DNA of 53,562 nucleotides from Betaproteobacteria bacterium. Lineage in GTDB: Bacteria; Pseudomonadota; Gammaproteobacteria; Burkholderiales; Burkholderiaceae_A. The stretch's first letter is position 1. Each line of letters begins with the position of its first letter. The position numbers and the translations under genes were made by a program. This document shows, one piece after another, positions 43,607 through 52,239 of this stretch. The notes below the pieces were generated by a model that saw only the letters and a list, made by a program, of their open reading frames with translations, ran no database searches and was not told where the DNA came from. Location: positions 1 to 53,562 of the forward strand of contig JAGWXV010000002.1 of NCBI GenBank assembly GCA_018969705.1, given 5' to 3'.

Positions 43607-43884
43607 GAAGACTCCGAAGGGTCGCGCGCGTCAATAGAAAGGGCGTGGATGCGCGCGGGGATCCAGTCGCTTAGGGGATCATACACAAGCCGGTGGCGGG
43701 CCAGCCTGCCCTTGCCGGCAAAGGCGCTCGATACAAGTGTGACGTGGAAATGGCCCCCGCCGGCCACTGCGCCAGCGTGGCCATGGTGCTTGGCGCTGTC
43801 GTCGCGGACCATGATGGAGTCGATCGGCAGGGCAGCACGCAGCCGGGCCTCGATTTCCTGGGCGCTTGGGGCGAGGTGGCTCAT
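43603..43884 (-). CDS. bolA: BolA family protein
   Basis: BolA proteins partner monothiol glutaredoxins in [2Fe-2S] handling and influence cell shape. The 93 residues (from ATG 43884, MSHLAPS) show EIEARLRAALP, KHHGHAGAVAGGGHFHVTLVS with the conserved His, and GKGRLARHRLVYDPL. An upstream in-frame ATG at 43944 would add 20 residues inside yciB and is less likely. It overlaps both neighbours by 4 bases (ATGA). Confidence 0.92.
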   Translation of the reverse strand: MSHLAPSAQEIEARLRAALPIDSIMVRDDSAKHHGHAGAVAGGGHFHVTLVSSAFAGKGRLARHRLVYDPLSDWIPARIHALSIDARDPSESS

Positions 43885-44444
43885 CGGGGCTCCTGGTCTT
43901 TTAAGACATCTGGCAGCTCGGCAGTCGCGAAGCGGTTCATCCAAAGCGCTTGGCCAATAATGAATACCACCATGAGTCCGATAGTGCCAAAGAGTTTGAA
44001 ATTCACCCAGGTATCGGTTGTGAAGGCATGGGCGACCCAGAGATTTAACCCACCGAGTGCCGCGAAAAATAGGCCCCAGGCGGCGTTCAGTTTGGCCCAG
44101 GCATGAATCGGCATGCTGATTTTCGATCCCATGAGCTTTTGCATGAGCAGGATGCGCTTAAAGAGTTGCGGACCAAGTAAGGCAGCGGCAAATAGGCCAT
44201 ACAGCAGGGTGGGCTTGAGTTTGATGAACCGCTCATCCTGAAGCCAGATGGTGGCCCCGCCAAACACCACAATCAGAATCAGGCTGACCCATTGCATGGC
44301 CTCGATTGCATGGCCTCGTAGTTTCAAAAGCCCCATCACCACCAAGGTCGCAATGATTGCAACGGCCGTTGCCCAATACAAATCGGAAAGCTTATAGACC
44401 ACAAAAAACAAAATGATCGGAAGCCAGTCGGCAAGGAGTCTCAT
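43881..44444 (-). CDS. yciB: inner-membrane septation protein YciB
   Basis: YciB (IspZ/septation protein A family) is a polytopic inner-membrane protein linked to cell-envelope synthesis and division. The 187 residues hold about five or six membrane segments. It starts [18 protein letters not shown] and has [12 protein letters not shown] and the [19 protein letters not shown] core (in part). It is part of a tightly overlapping msrB-yciB-bolA-parvulin group. Confidence 0.93.
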   Translation of the reverse strand: MRLLADWLPIILFFVVYKLSDLYWATAVAIIATLVVMGLLKLRGHAIEAMQWVSLILIVVFGGATIWLQDERFIKLKPTLLYGLFAAALLGPQLFKRILLMQKLMGSKISMPIHAWAKLNAAWGLFFAALGGLNLWVAHAFTTDTWVNFKLFGTIGLMVVFIIGQALWMNRFATAELPDVLKDQEPR

Positions 44445-44821
44445 CGTGGTTCGAATTTTACCGAAGCAGAGTTGACACAGTAACGCAGGCCAGTCGGCGC
44501 AGGTCCGTCATCAAAGACATGGCCCAGGTGGGCATCACATTGGCTGCAGACGATCTCGGTTCGAATCATGAAGTGACTCGTATCTTTGACCTCTCGGATA
44601 CAGCCCTCTGACAAGGCCTGCCAGTAGCTTGGCCAGCCACAGCCCGCATCAAATTTTGATTCTGAGTCGAAAAGCGGCTGACCACAGCACACACAGCGGT
44701 AGGTGCCCTGCGCAAAGTGGTCCCAGTAGCGGCCGGTGAAAGGCGGCTCGGTGGCTTTGCGTCGCGTGACCTCGTACTCCATTGGCGTGAGTGTTTTTCG
44801 ATACTCGTCATCGGATTTCAT
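44441..44821 (-). CDS. msrB: peptide-methionine (R)-S-oxide reductase MsrB
   Basis: MsrB reduces the R form of methionine sulfoxide in proteins. The 126 residues have the two zinc CXXC pairs (CVCCGQPL in part, [12 protein letters not shown]). They also have [10 protein letters not shown] and the catalytic [11 protein letters not shown], in which Cys is the sulfenic-acid-forming residue. It is cytosolic, with no signal peptide. It follows selO by 32 bases and overlaps yciB by 4 bases. Confidence 0.96.
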   Translation of the reverse strand: MKSDDEYRKTLTPMEYEVTRRKATEPPFTGRYWDHFAQGTYRCVCCGQPLFDSESKFDAGCGWPSYWQALSEGCIREVKDTSHFMIRTEIVCSQCDAHLGHVFDDGPAPTGLRYCVNSASVKFEPR

Positions 44822-44853
44822 GGATAACTCCTGGCATTACATGGGGTCTGAAA

Positions 44854-46425
44854 TTAGCTTGAACAGCTCACCGACAGGTATTGAGCCCAGTCGGGAGGCG
44901 GCGCTGCATAGCGCTCTGATTCGGGATGCTCCTCAAACGGGTTTTTCAGCAGGCGGGCAACCGACTGCAAAGGCCCAGTATCACCATGATCACGGACGGC
45001 ACTGATGACTTCTTCGGCAATCCAGTTGCGAAGCACGTATTTTGGATTCACGGCCCGCATCTGCTCTTGGCGTACTTCTGCGGAAATACCTTGAAGGCTT
45101 AAGCTTGCGCTAACCGCCTGCTGATAGCGATCGAGCCAGGGCCTGCAGGCTGCACGATCCGGTGCAAGATCACTAAAGCCCTGCTCATCCTGATTCGATA
45201 GCGCACGAAATGCGAGTGTGTGATCCATTCCCTGGGACTGCAGCAGAGAATAAAAATCATCCAAGAGCGGCCCCCACTGATCCTCTGGTAGTTGCTGCAG
45301 GCCCAATTTCATTTTCAGTAGGCCTTCCATCTCCTTGGCGTAATTGGATTTAAAGTGCTCAAGCACCGCATTTAGTGGGTCTACCGCATTCACCAAGGGA
45401 TACAGGGCATTTGCGAGCCGGCTAAGATTCCACAGCGAGACCTGCGGCTGAGACTGAAAACTGTAGCGGCCGTGATGGTCGGAGTGGTTGCAAATATGGC
45501 CAGTGTTAAATCCATCCATAAAGCCAAAGGGGCCGTAATCTAAGGTCAGGCCAAGAACGGAGCAGTTATCGGTGTTCATGACGCCGTGCATAAAGCCCAC
45601 GCCCATCCATTGGGCAGTCATCTTGGCGCTGCGTTGGGCAACCTCGGTCAATACAGCAAGCGCCAGTTCAGAGGCGGGCATTGGGGTGCGATTCCCCGAA
45701 TCCCCGCAGCCTAAAAGTGCAGCACTATGGCGGGCAAGTTGTTCAAGCTGGTCTGTACGCTGTCGGGAGGAGAAGTATTCAAAGTGGCCAAACCGCAGAA
45801 AACTTGGCGCCACTCTGCAGACCACTGCGGCGGTCTCGACTGTCTCGCGCAGCACTGGCGAGGCAGCCGCCACCAGCGACAGCGCTCGGGTAGTTGGAAT
45901 GCCCAAGGCATGCATGGCCTCTGAACACAGATACTCACGAATAGAGGAGCGCAGCACCGCGCGGCCATCAGCAAATCGCGCATACGGGGTCTGGCCTGCG
46001 CCTTTCAGCTGCAACTCCCAGCCACGAAGTGCGCCAAGGTTTAACGCGCGGCCATCGCCGAGTCGGGGAACAAAGACCCCAAATTGGTGTCCTGCATAGA
46101 CACTTGCATAGGGCTGAAGATGCCTGCCCACCGCATTGCCTGAAAGCACGGCAAGCCATTCCGGGCTTTGCATAATTGCTTGTGCATCCAGACCCAGCAG
46201 TGCTGCTGCATGATCAGAAACCGCAAGGAAACGGCACTCCTGAAGTGGCGATGGGTCGCAGGGCCGGATAAAGGGCTCCTCGGGGTCGGCGGCAAGGCCT
46301 GCAAATCCAGACGACCAGTCGGCTGGCAGGCCGAGCTCAATCCTTGGCGCGGTGCCGGGCTCGGGGTGCGGTGTTAATGGGGCGAGCGCGGGCAGGCTTG
46401 GCCGCAGGCTGTCGGGCGCATTCAT
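44854..46425 (-). CDS. selO: protein adenylyltransferase SelO (YdiU)
   Basis: SelO is a pseudokinase-fold enzyme that transfers AMP to proteins and responds to oxidative stress. The 523 residues include YAGHQFGVFVPRLGDGRA, ELQLKGAGQTPYARFADGRAVLRSSI (in part), MGVGFMHGVMNTDNCSVLGLTLDYGPFGFMD (in part) and a C-terminus ending SVSCSS, where Cys replaces the selenocysteine of animal homologues. It heads a run with msrB, fitting a redox theme. It is divergent from the thioesterase gene (35-base gap). Confidence 0.95.
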   Translation of the reverse strand: MNAPDSLRPSLPALAPLTPHPEPGTAPRIELGLPADWSSGFAGLAADPEEPFIRPCDPSPLQECRFLAVSDHAAALLGLDAQAIMQSPEWLAVLSGNAVGRHLQPYASVYAGHQFGVFVPRLGDGRALNLGALRGWELQLKGAGQTPYARFADGRAVLRSSIREYLCSEAMHALGIPTTRALSLVAAASPVLRETVETAAVVCRVAPSFLRFGHFEYFSSRQRTDQLEQLARHSAALLGCGDSGNRTPMPASELALAVLTEVAQRSAKMTAQWMGVGFMHGVMNTDNCSVLGLTLDYGPFGFMDGFNTGHICNHSDHHGRYSFQSQPQVSLWNLSRLANALYPLVNAVDPLNAVLEHFKSNYAKEMEGLLKMKLGLQQLPEDQWGPLLDDFYSLLQSQGMDHTLAFRALSNQDEQGFSDLAPDRAACRPWLDRYQQAVSASLSLQGISAEVRQEQMRAVNPKYVLRNWIAEEVISAVRDHGDTGPLQSVARLLKNPFEEHPESERYAAPPPDWAQYLSVSCSS

Positions 46426-46460
46426 GTCCGTGAAGTGTAAGTCTTGCTATCGTTGGCGTC

Positions 46461-46880
46461 ATGCAATCCCCCAGCGCCTCCGGTTTTACGCCATTTGTCG
46501 ATCATCTCGGCGTCGAGCCGGTGCGGGCGGAGTCAGGCCACGTCGAAATTAAGCTGGCGCTGAAGGCTGAGCATCTCAATGGACTCGGTGTGGCCCATGG
46601 TGGCGTGGTGATGACGCTTTTGGATGTTGTCATGGCGGTTGCGGCCCGATCTTCAGACCCCGATCAGATGGGCATGGTGACTGTCGGCATGAACACGAGT
46701 TTTATGCGCCCTGCCAAGGGGGAATTGCATGCGTTTGGCTGGTGCGATCACTTCTCAACGACCATGGCCTTTTGCCACGGCGAATTGCGGGATCAGCATG
46801 GCCGCCTGCTGGCCAGTGCGACAGGCACGTTTAAACGTATGCGAAGTTTTAATCGTAAGCGCGGTAGCGCAGCCGATTAA
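46461..46880 (+). CDS. PaaI-family hotdog thioesterase
   Basis: This 139-residue single hotdog-domain protein probably hydrolyses an acyl-CoA. The LNGLGVAHGGVVMTLLDVVMA block holds the conserved His-Gly-Gly and Asp of PaaI/YbgC-like thioesterases. VTVGMNTSFMRPAKG and LLASATGTFKR complete the pattern. Substrate is unknown. It is the only plus-strand gene between two minus-strand groups, convergent with the TANGO2-like gene across 22 bases. Confidence 0.88.
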   Translation: MQSPSASGFTPFVDHLGVEPVRAESGHVEIKLALKAEHLNGLGVAHGGVVMTLLDVVMAVAARSSDPDQMGMVTVGMNTSFMRPAKGELHAFGWCDHFSTTMAFCHGELRDQHGRLLASATGTFKRMRSFNRKRGSAAD

Positions 46881-46902
46881 GCTCCCGACTTGCGATCAGC
46901 GT

Positions 46903-47655
46903 TTATCGCATGAACTCGAAGTGTTCATGCAGGGTGGTCAGCGCTGATGCGGCAGTGGACCAGGTGATCTCTCGGACTGCTGCCTTGTGTGGATCTAGCT
47001 GAATCAATGTAGACGATCGCGTGTGGTAGTCCTCGCCCGCAATCAGTGCCGCAGACAGGCGCTTTTCCCAGTCAAAAGAAACGCCGGTTTCCGGCAGCTC
47101 ATCATCACTTGCGAGTGTCTGCGAATGCATGACTGCATCAATGGCCGCTGCATCCTCGGTTGCCAGTGCCGACTGAAGTCGCCGAGCCTTTGGCCAGGGC
47201 GTATTGAGCTCGGCATTGGACAGCACATGGCTGCCCGCCTGCAGCGGCAGAAGTGTGCGGCTTCGTCCGCCAAGCCAGAGCACTTGGATTGAATCCGCGT
47301 GAATCTGGCCAAGTATTAAGTTGTAAGGCGATGCTCCGGGGACCGCAGTCAGCATCTGCTCTGCATAAGCCTCGGGATTGCAATCCGATAAAAGAAACGC
47401 TTTCACCATCAGCCCACGAGAGCCAAAGGGCACGCTGGCCACTCGAAGGGCCGGATCTCGAACATTGGTGACAGCCGCAAAGCGGCCGCTACGCGTGATA
47501 CCTAGCCAGGTGCCGCCTGCCTGAAGGTCTTTTCCTGCGAGTAAGCCTTCTTGCCACCAATGTAGCGGCGCAGTCGGGCGGGCCGCGAATTCATCACGAT
47601 TCGCAGAAATTAATAGTCTTGGGCCATCGCCAAGATGAATGCCAATGAGGCACAC
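46903..47655 (-). CDS. TANGO2/NRDE family protein
   Basis: This 250-residue protein starts MCLIGIHLG, with Cys2 in the position of an N-terminal-nucleophile residue. It carries the eponymous ISANRDEFAARPTAPLHWW motif, then GGTWLGITRSGRFAAVTNVRDP. The family is known as NRDE in bacteria and TANGO2 in animals; haem trafficking has been proposed, but the biochemical activity is unsettled. It follows ygfZ by 22 bases on the same strand. Confidence 0.9.
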   Translation of the reverse strand: MCLIGIHLGDGPRLLISANRDEFAARPTAPLHWWQEGLLAGKDLQAGGTWLGITRSGRFAAVTNVRDPALRVASVPFGSRGLMVKAFLLSDCNPEAYAEQMLTAVPGASPYNLILGQIHADSIQVLWLGGRSRTLLPLQAGSHVLSNAELNTPWPKARRLQSALATEDAAAIDAVMHSQTLASDDELPETGVSFDWEKRLSAALIAGEDYHTRSSTLIQLDPHKAAVREITWSTAASALTTLHEHFEFMR

Positions 47656-47677
47656 GGATAAGTCGATGTCTTAAACT

Positions 47678-48730
47678 TTAGGCGGCTACCGCAAGGCTAT
47701 AGGGCAGTCTGCCTGCCTGCAGGCCTGGGCCATCAAGACTGCCGAGCGTGAGTGCGCCGCCCTCCCAGGCCTCGATGGTGAGTTCAATTAATAAAGCGGC
47801 CTGGGACTGTGCGTTGCCTTGGGCGTTAAACGTTGGGGCTGCAGCAACAACGCGGCCGCAAGGCTCTGCCGGATTCCCTTTGGACCATACATCCTGGCCG
47901 GGCAAATCGGACACTGGAACTGAGAGCTGCTGAATTTCGGCCGCTGCAATATCAGCACGATAAGTGCGACGCTTCAGTTTTCCGAGGTACTGGCTTCGGG
48001 CAACCACTTCCTGGCCGGGGTAGCAGCCCTTTGTGAAGCTAACGCCATCGATTAATTCGAAGTTCACCATCTGCGGCACAAAAGTATCTTGCGTTTTCTC
48101 CCAGACCCATGTCTTGCCGGATTCAATCTCTGAAAAAATCCAGGCCGACTCAGGCAATTCCTGTGCAGTTGAACATCCGGCGATTAATCGATTGATCGAA
48201 TCTACTGGGCCGACAAGCCAGCCGCGCTGGCCAAGCACTGGACATGTTGTATCCATCAAAAGCCAGCAGGCATTCGTGCTGTCCTCTTGGGCAGTCCCAT
48301 CGGGTGTTGCTGCGATCGAGTAGGCCCTGCCTTCAAATTCAGACGGTGCAGCATTTGCGAGCTTTCCTGCGGTCTCGCCCCACAGACCGATGACGCTATA
48401 CGATGCCTCTGCCGAAGAAAACGACACCTTTGAGCGCAGCACAAACATTTTTAGTCGTTTGATAATTCGCTCAAGGCTTTCTGCCGGGATCAGGTGGGCC
48501 CAAGATGCTTCGCCCGAGCGCCATTGCAGCATTGTGGTGAGCAGTCGGCCCTTTGGGGAGCAAAAGCCAGTGCGCTGATGTCGGCCGGCATTCACCGACT
48601 CAATATCGTTGGTGAGCTGGCCTTGTAAAAAAGCACGGGCATCTGGGCCGGCGACTGTGAAGCCCGTAAAACTCGTCAGACGGGCCCAGCGTTTGGTGTT
48701 GAGCAGCGAGGGAAGGGGATGAGTGTCCAT
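47678..48730 (-). CDS. ygfZ: folate-binding Fe-S maintenance protein YgfZ
   Basis: YgfZ is a GcvT-like tetrahydrofolate-binding protein that supports synthesis or repair of iron-sulfur enzymes such as MiaB. The 350 residues (from ATG 48730, MDTHPLPS) include FLQGQLTNDIESV, FCSPKGRLLTTM and the signature SFTKGCYPGQEVVAR with the functional Cys. A start 24 bases upstream would enter the divergent mltG gene and is unlikely. Starts of ygfZ and mltG are only 17 bases apart, so their promoters must lie within coding sequence or be shared. Confidence 0.93.
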   Translation of the reverse strand: MDTHPLPSLLNTKRWARLTSFTGFTVAGPDARAFLQGQLTNDIESVNAGRHQRTGFCSPKGRLLTTMLQWRSGEASWAHLIPAESLERIIKRLKMFVLRSKVSFSSAEASYSVIGLWGETAGKLANAAPSEFEGRAYSIAATPDGTAQEDSTNACWLLMDTTCPVLGQRGWLVGPVDSINRLIAGCSTAQELPESAWIFSEIESGKTWVWEKTQDTFVPQMVNFELIDGVSFTKGCYPGQEVVARSQYLGKLKRRTYRADIAAAEIQQLSVPVSDLPGQDVWSKGNPAEPCGRVVAAAPTFNAQGNAQSQAALLIELTIEAWEGGALTLGSLDGPGLQAGRLPYSLAVAA

Positions 48731-48747
48731 CGTCTTAATATAGCGGT

Positions 48748-49830
48748 ATGCCAAGGCCTAAGTCGAAATCTTCCGATAAGACCCGATCGGGCAGCGGGCT
48801 GTTAAGGCTGCTGCGGGCGCTCGCGGTCAGCGGTGCGCTGGCGATTCTTGCGGCGGCATCAGGAGTCGGTTGGTTTTTCTATCAAGCAGAGCAGCCAGTC
48901 TATGCAGCAGATAAGCCGCTGGATCTGGTGATCAATTACGGCACCCCCGCGCGGGGGATTGTGGCGCTGCTGCAGGCGAATCGCATAGAGATTAACGAGA
49001 CTCTATTTCTCGGCTACGCGGCCTTTCGCGGGGTCGAGCGCCAGTTGATGGCTGGCGTCTATCAGATTGAGCCAGGCATTAGCCAGCGAAAACTGGTGGA
49101 GCGGCTTTCTCGTCAGGATGCGGGCAGCACCGAATTCCGGATCTTGGAGGGCTGGACTGTCGAGCAAACGCTGGAGGCCTTACGCCGGCAGCCTGAGATT
49201 CGGCTGGATTTGCAGGCCCAAGCAGATCGGCCTGAGGCGATTGCCGGAAGTCTGATGCTTGAGGCGCGCCATCCGGAGGGCTGGCTTTATCCTGATTTGT
49301 ACGTGGTGCCCAAGGGCTCATCTGCGCTGGAGCTGCTGCGGCGATCGGTAGCCATACAGCGGCAAGTGATTGCGCGAGAGTGGGAAAAACGGGCGCAGGA
49401 TCTGCCGTATCGCTCGCCGTATGAGGCCCTCATTGTTGCTTCGATCGTTGAAAAGGAGACCCAGTATTTGGGCGATCGCGAGAAGGTGGCCGCAGTCTTT
49501 ACCAATCGCATGCGGCTGGGCATGCCACTTCAGGCCGATCCAACCGTGATTTATGGGCTTGGAAAAGAGTTTGCCGGTGACATCACCCGTAAGCATCTAA
49601 AAAAAGACACGCCGTATAACACTTATACCCGCAAGACCCTGCCCCCGACACCGATCTCGAACCCAGGGCCGCGGGCGATTCGGGCGGCCATGAATCCCGC
49701 CAACATTAGGGCGCTGTATTTTGTGGCCCGAGGTGACGGAAGCTCTGAGTTTTCGGAAACGCTAAAGGAGCACAACCAGGCCGTCGATCAATTCATCCGT
49801 CGTGTAGCGGTGGCGAAGGGTTCGAAGTGA
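48748..49830 (+). CDS. mltG: endolytic murein transglycosylase MltG
   Basis: MltG cleaves nascent glycan strands and sets their length at the inner membrane. The 360 residues have a short basic tail and one membrane helix (about 20-45). A LysM-like region and the YceG/MltG catalytic domain follow, with ASIVEKETQYLGDREKVAAVF (in part) containing the catalytic Glu. MPLQADPTVIYGLG and TPISNPGPRAIRAAMNP complete the domain. It overlaps tmk by 4 bases in the common mltG-tmk-holB-tatD order. Confidence 0.96.
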   Translation: MPRPKSKSSDKTRSGSGLLRLLRALAVSGALAILAAASGVGWFFYQAEQPVYAADKPLDLVINYGTPARGIVALLQANRIEINETLFLGYAAFRGVERQLMAGVYQIEPGISQRKLVERLSRQDAGSTEFRILEGWTVEQTLEALRRQPEIRLDLQAQADRPEAIAGSLMLEARHPEGWLYPDLYVVPKGSSALELLRRSVAIQRQVIAREWEKRAQDLPYRSPYEALIVASIVEKETQYLGDREKVAAVFTNRMRLGMPLQADPTVIYGLGKEFAGDITRKHLKKDTPYNTYTRKTLPPTPISNPGPRAIRAAMNPANIRALYFVARGDGSSEFSETLKEHNQAVDQFIRRVAVAKGSK

Positions 49831-50459
49831 GTCAGACCCCCAAACAGCGCGGCAAGTTCATTGTCCTGGAGGGAATCGACGGGGCGGGAAAGAGCACCCA
49901 CATTGATTTCATTGCATCCACCATTCGGTCAGCCCATAGGGTTGAGGTGCTCATCACCCGAGAGCCGGGCGGCACTCCCCTGGCCGAGAAGATTCGCGAG
50001 CTTTTGCTGCATGAGCCCATGGATGTCCAGACCGAGGTCCTGCTGGTAGCAGCTGGCCGCCGGGACCACATTCAGCGCTCAATTGGTCCAGCCCTTGAGC
50101 GGGGCGACTGGGTGCTCTGTGACCGATTTATTGATTCGACCCGGGCTTATCAGGGCGGAGGTGGGGGAGTGGACCTGGGCTGGATTGATGCCGTTAACGA
50201 GGCCGCCTGCAATGGCGTCTTACCCGATCGGGTAATCCTGTTTGATTTACCCGCCCATGTTGCTGCACAACGGCGGGGCGGCAGGGGCGGACAGGAGGAT
50301 CGTTTTGAGGCCCAGGACGTTGCTTATTTCGAGCGTGTAAGGAGCGTCTACCTTACCCAGATGCGGCCGGGCGGCCAGGAAAAAACAGTTATTCTTAACG
50401 CAGAACTTGATGTTTCACGAATTCAAAAGGAACTGCATAAAATAATTATAAATCTATGA
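49827..50459 (+). CDS. tmk: thymidylate kinase
   Basis: Tmk phosphorylates dTMP to dTDP. The 210 residues have the P-loop LEGIDGAGKSTHID, the DR motif VLCDRFIDSTRAYQGGG and a LID segment RRGGRGGQEDRFEAQ whose Arg residues fit the E. coli-like type II enzyme. Start is GTG 49827 within the mltG stop (GTGA), indicating coupling. It overlaps holB by 4 bases. Confidence 0.96.
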   Translation: MSQTPKQRGKFIVLEGIDGAGKSTHIDFIASTIRSAHRVEVLITREPGGTPLAEKIRELLLHEPMDVQTEVLLVAAGRRDHIQRSIGPALERGDWVLCDRFIDSTRAYQGGGGGVDLGWIDAVNEAACNGVLPDRVILFDLPAHVAAQRRGGRGGQEDRFEAQDVAYFERVRSVYLTQMRPGGQEKTVILNAELDVSRIQKELHKIIINL

Positions 50460-51421
50460 TTAACAATGAGATTTTAATTTTTAAATCCTGGTGGAACCTG
50501 GCCTCTCCGACACTCGCCCGTCGGCCGTCCGCCCTCATGCTGGTGGGCCCAAGCGGGATCGGAAAGACAAGCTTTAGCCGGGAAATTGCAGCGGCAATGC
50601 TTTGCGAAACCCCCCTTCAGGAAGATCACTCAGCCTGTGGTGCCTGCCAGTCTTGCCTCTGGATGGCCGCTGCGCAGCATCCTGATTTACGTTGGGTCCG
50701 GCCCGATGCCCTGGCAGCTGAAGAGGGGGATTTTCAAGAGTCCGCAGACGAGTCGGCCCCTGTCGAGACGGTGGAGCCTGGGGCGGGGGAGAAGAAGAAA
50801 TCCCAAGAGATTCGGATTGAACAAATTCGGGGCCTTGCCGGCTTTACCAACGTTGGAGCCCACCGGGCGGGGCTGAGGCTAGTTCTAATTAATCCTGCCA
50901 ACCGACTGAACTACGCTGCAGCAAATGCACTTCTAAAAACCCTTGAAGAGCCCACCGAAAACCTCATGTTCATCTTGGTGGCGGATGGCCTGAGAGGAAT
51001 ACCGCCAACCATCCTGTCCCGTTGCAGGCGGCTGAATCTACCGATTTCTGACTCAGAATTGTCGCGCCTGCAGCTCGCGAAAAGCACGGTGGCTGACTGG
51101 CTGCTTCCCGCCTTGACCGCAGAGCCGATCGACCCGCTGCGCTGGGCAGAGCGTGCCGGAAAATCTCCGCCCGCCGATGTGCTGGATCTTCTTCAGCGCT
51201 GGATGAATGATGTCGCGCGGGTAAGATTTGGCGCACCCCCGAGACACTTCTCCAGTCATCAGACGGCCCTACAGACCCATGCAGAGCGACTGCGATCCCC
51301 GCAGCGCTTTAGTCTTGCCATGGCCGAATTGCAGCGACAGCGCGCAGTCGCAGACCACCCCCTAAATCCAAAGCTCTTTTTTGAAACGATCTTTGATCGA
51401 TTTCAGCGGGCTTATGTTTAA
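50456..51421 (+). CDS. holB: DNA polymerase III delta-prime subunit
   Basis: HolB is the delta-prime subunit of the clamp loader. The 321 residues have an AAA+ Walker A-like MLVGPSGIGKTSFS and a four-cysteine zinc element (CETPLQEDHSACGACQSC). NAANALLKTLEEPTENL-like text (YAAANALLKTLEEP) and the SRC motif ILSRCRRLNLP follow. An acidic insert near residues 85-115 (ESADESAPVETVEPG) lies between the zinc element and the core. ATG 50456 overlaps the tmk stop. Confidence 0.94.
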   Translation: MINNEILIFKSWWNLASPTLARRPSALMLVGPSGIGKTSFSREIAAAMLCETPLQEDHSACGACQSCLWMAAAQHPDLRWVRPDALAAEEGDFQESADESAPVETVEPGAGEKKKSQEIRIEQIRGLAGFTNVGAHRAGLRLVLINPANRLNYAAANALLKTLEEPTENLMFILVADGLRGIPPTILSRCRRLNLPISDSELSRLQLAKSTVADWLLPALTAEPIDPLRWAERAGKSPPADVLDLLQRWMNDVARVRFGAPPRHFSSHQTALQTHAERLRSPQRFSLAMAELQRQRAVADHPLNPKLFFETIFDRFQRAYV

Positions 51422-51430
51422 GGTGAGGCG

Positions 51431-52228
51431 ATGACCTTTGTCGATTCCCACTGCCACCTTAACTATCCCGGTCTAAACGAGGATACGGCGGGTGTTCTCT
51501 CACGAATGCAGGCTGCGGGCGTGAGGCAAGCCCTGAATATCTGCACCACCCTAGAAGAGGCGGATCAAGTCTTGGCACTGGCCAATGCCCATCCGTTTCT
51601 ACTTGCATCGGTTGGGGTCCACCCCGATAACCTTGGGGTTGAGGAGCCGACCGTAGAGGACCTTGTAAGCAGGGCAGGGAACCAAAAGGTGGTGGCAATC
51701 GGTGAGACCGGCCTTGATTACTATCGGCGGGAAGGGGATGGCAAGACCGATGATTTTGGTTGGCAACAGTCGCGATTTCGGACCCACATCCGTGCAGCAC
51801 GAGCACTCAGCAAACCCATTATCGTCCACACTCGTGAGGCCTCGAACGACACCTTAGCGATCATGAAAGAAGAGGGCGCATCCGCAGTTGGCGGTGTGAT
51901 GCATTGCTTCACTGAAACGGTGGATGTTGCAAAGGCCGCCATTGAGATGGGATTTTTAATTTCTTTATCGGGGATCGTTACCTTCAAGAATGCAAAGCAG
52001 GTCCAGCAGGTTGCGGTGGAAATTCCTCTCGAGCACCTGATGATCGAGACCGATGCCCCGTTTCTTGCGCCCACGCCCCATCGTGGCAAAGTTAATGAGC
52101 CTGCGTATGTGGTTTACGTTGCCCAGAAGATTGCTGAGTTAAAAGGAATTCCTGTCGAAGAAGTAGCCCGCGTGACCTCACAGAATTTTTCTCGTTTTAG
52201 TTCGGGCGCCCTCGTCTCCCGCGGCTAA
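51431..52228 (+). CDS. tatD: TatD-family metal-dependent hydrolase
   Basis: This 265-residue TIM-barrel metalloenzyme of the TatD/YcfH group probably acts as a DNase or on modified nucleotides/D-aminoacyl compounds. Metal ligands are visible: VDSHCHLNY, IGETGLDYYR (Glu), IVHTREAS (His), VMHCFTE (His) and IETDAPFLAP (Asp). It is 9 bases after holB, the same order as E. coli holB-ycfH. It could be called ycfH instead; the family name is the safe statement. Confidence 0.93.
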   Translation: MTFVDSHCHLNYPGLNEDTAGVLSRMQAAGVRQALNICTTLEEADQVLALANAHPFLLASVGVHPDNLGVEEPTVEDLVSRAGNQKVVAIGETGLDYYRREGDGKTDDFGWQQSRFRTHIRAARALSKPIIVHTREASNDTLAIMKEEGASAVGGVMHCFTETVDVAKAAIEMGFLISLSGIVTFKNAKQVQQVAVEIPLEHLMIETDAPFLAPTPHRGKVNEPAYVVYVAQKIAELKGIPVEEVARVTSQNFSRFSSGALVSRG

Positions 52229-52239
52229 GCCCAGCAGAA

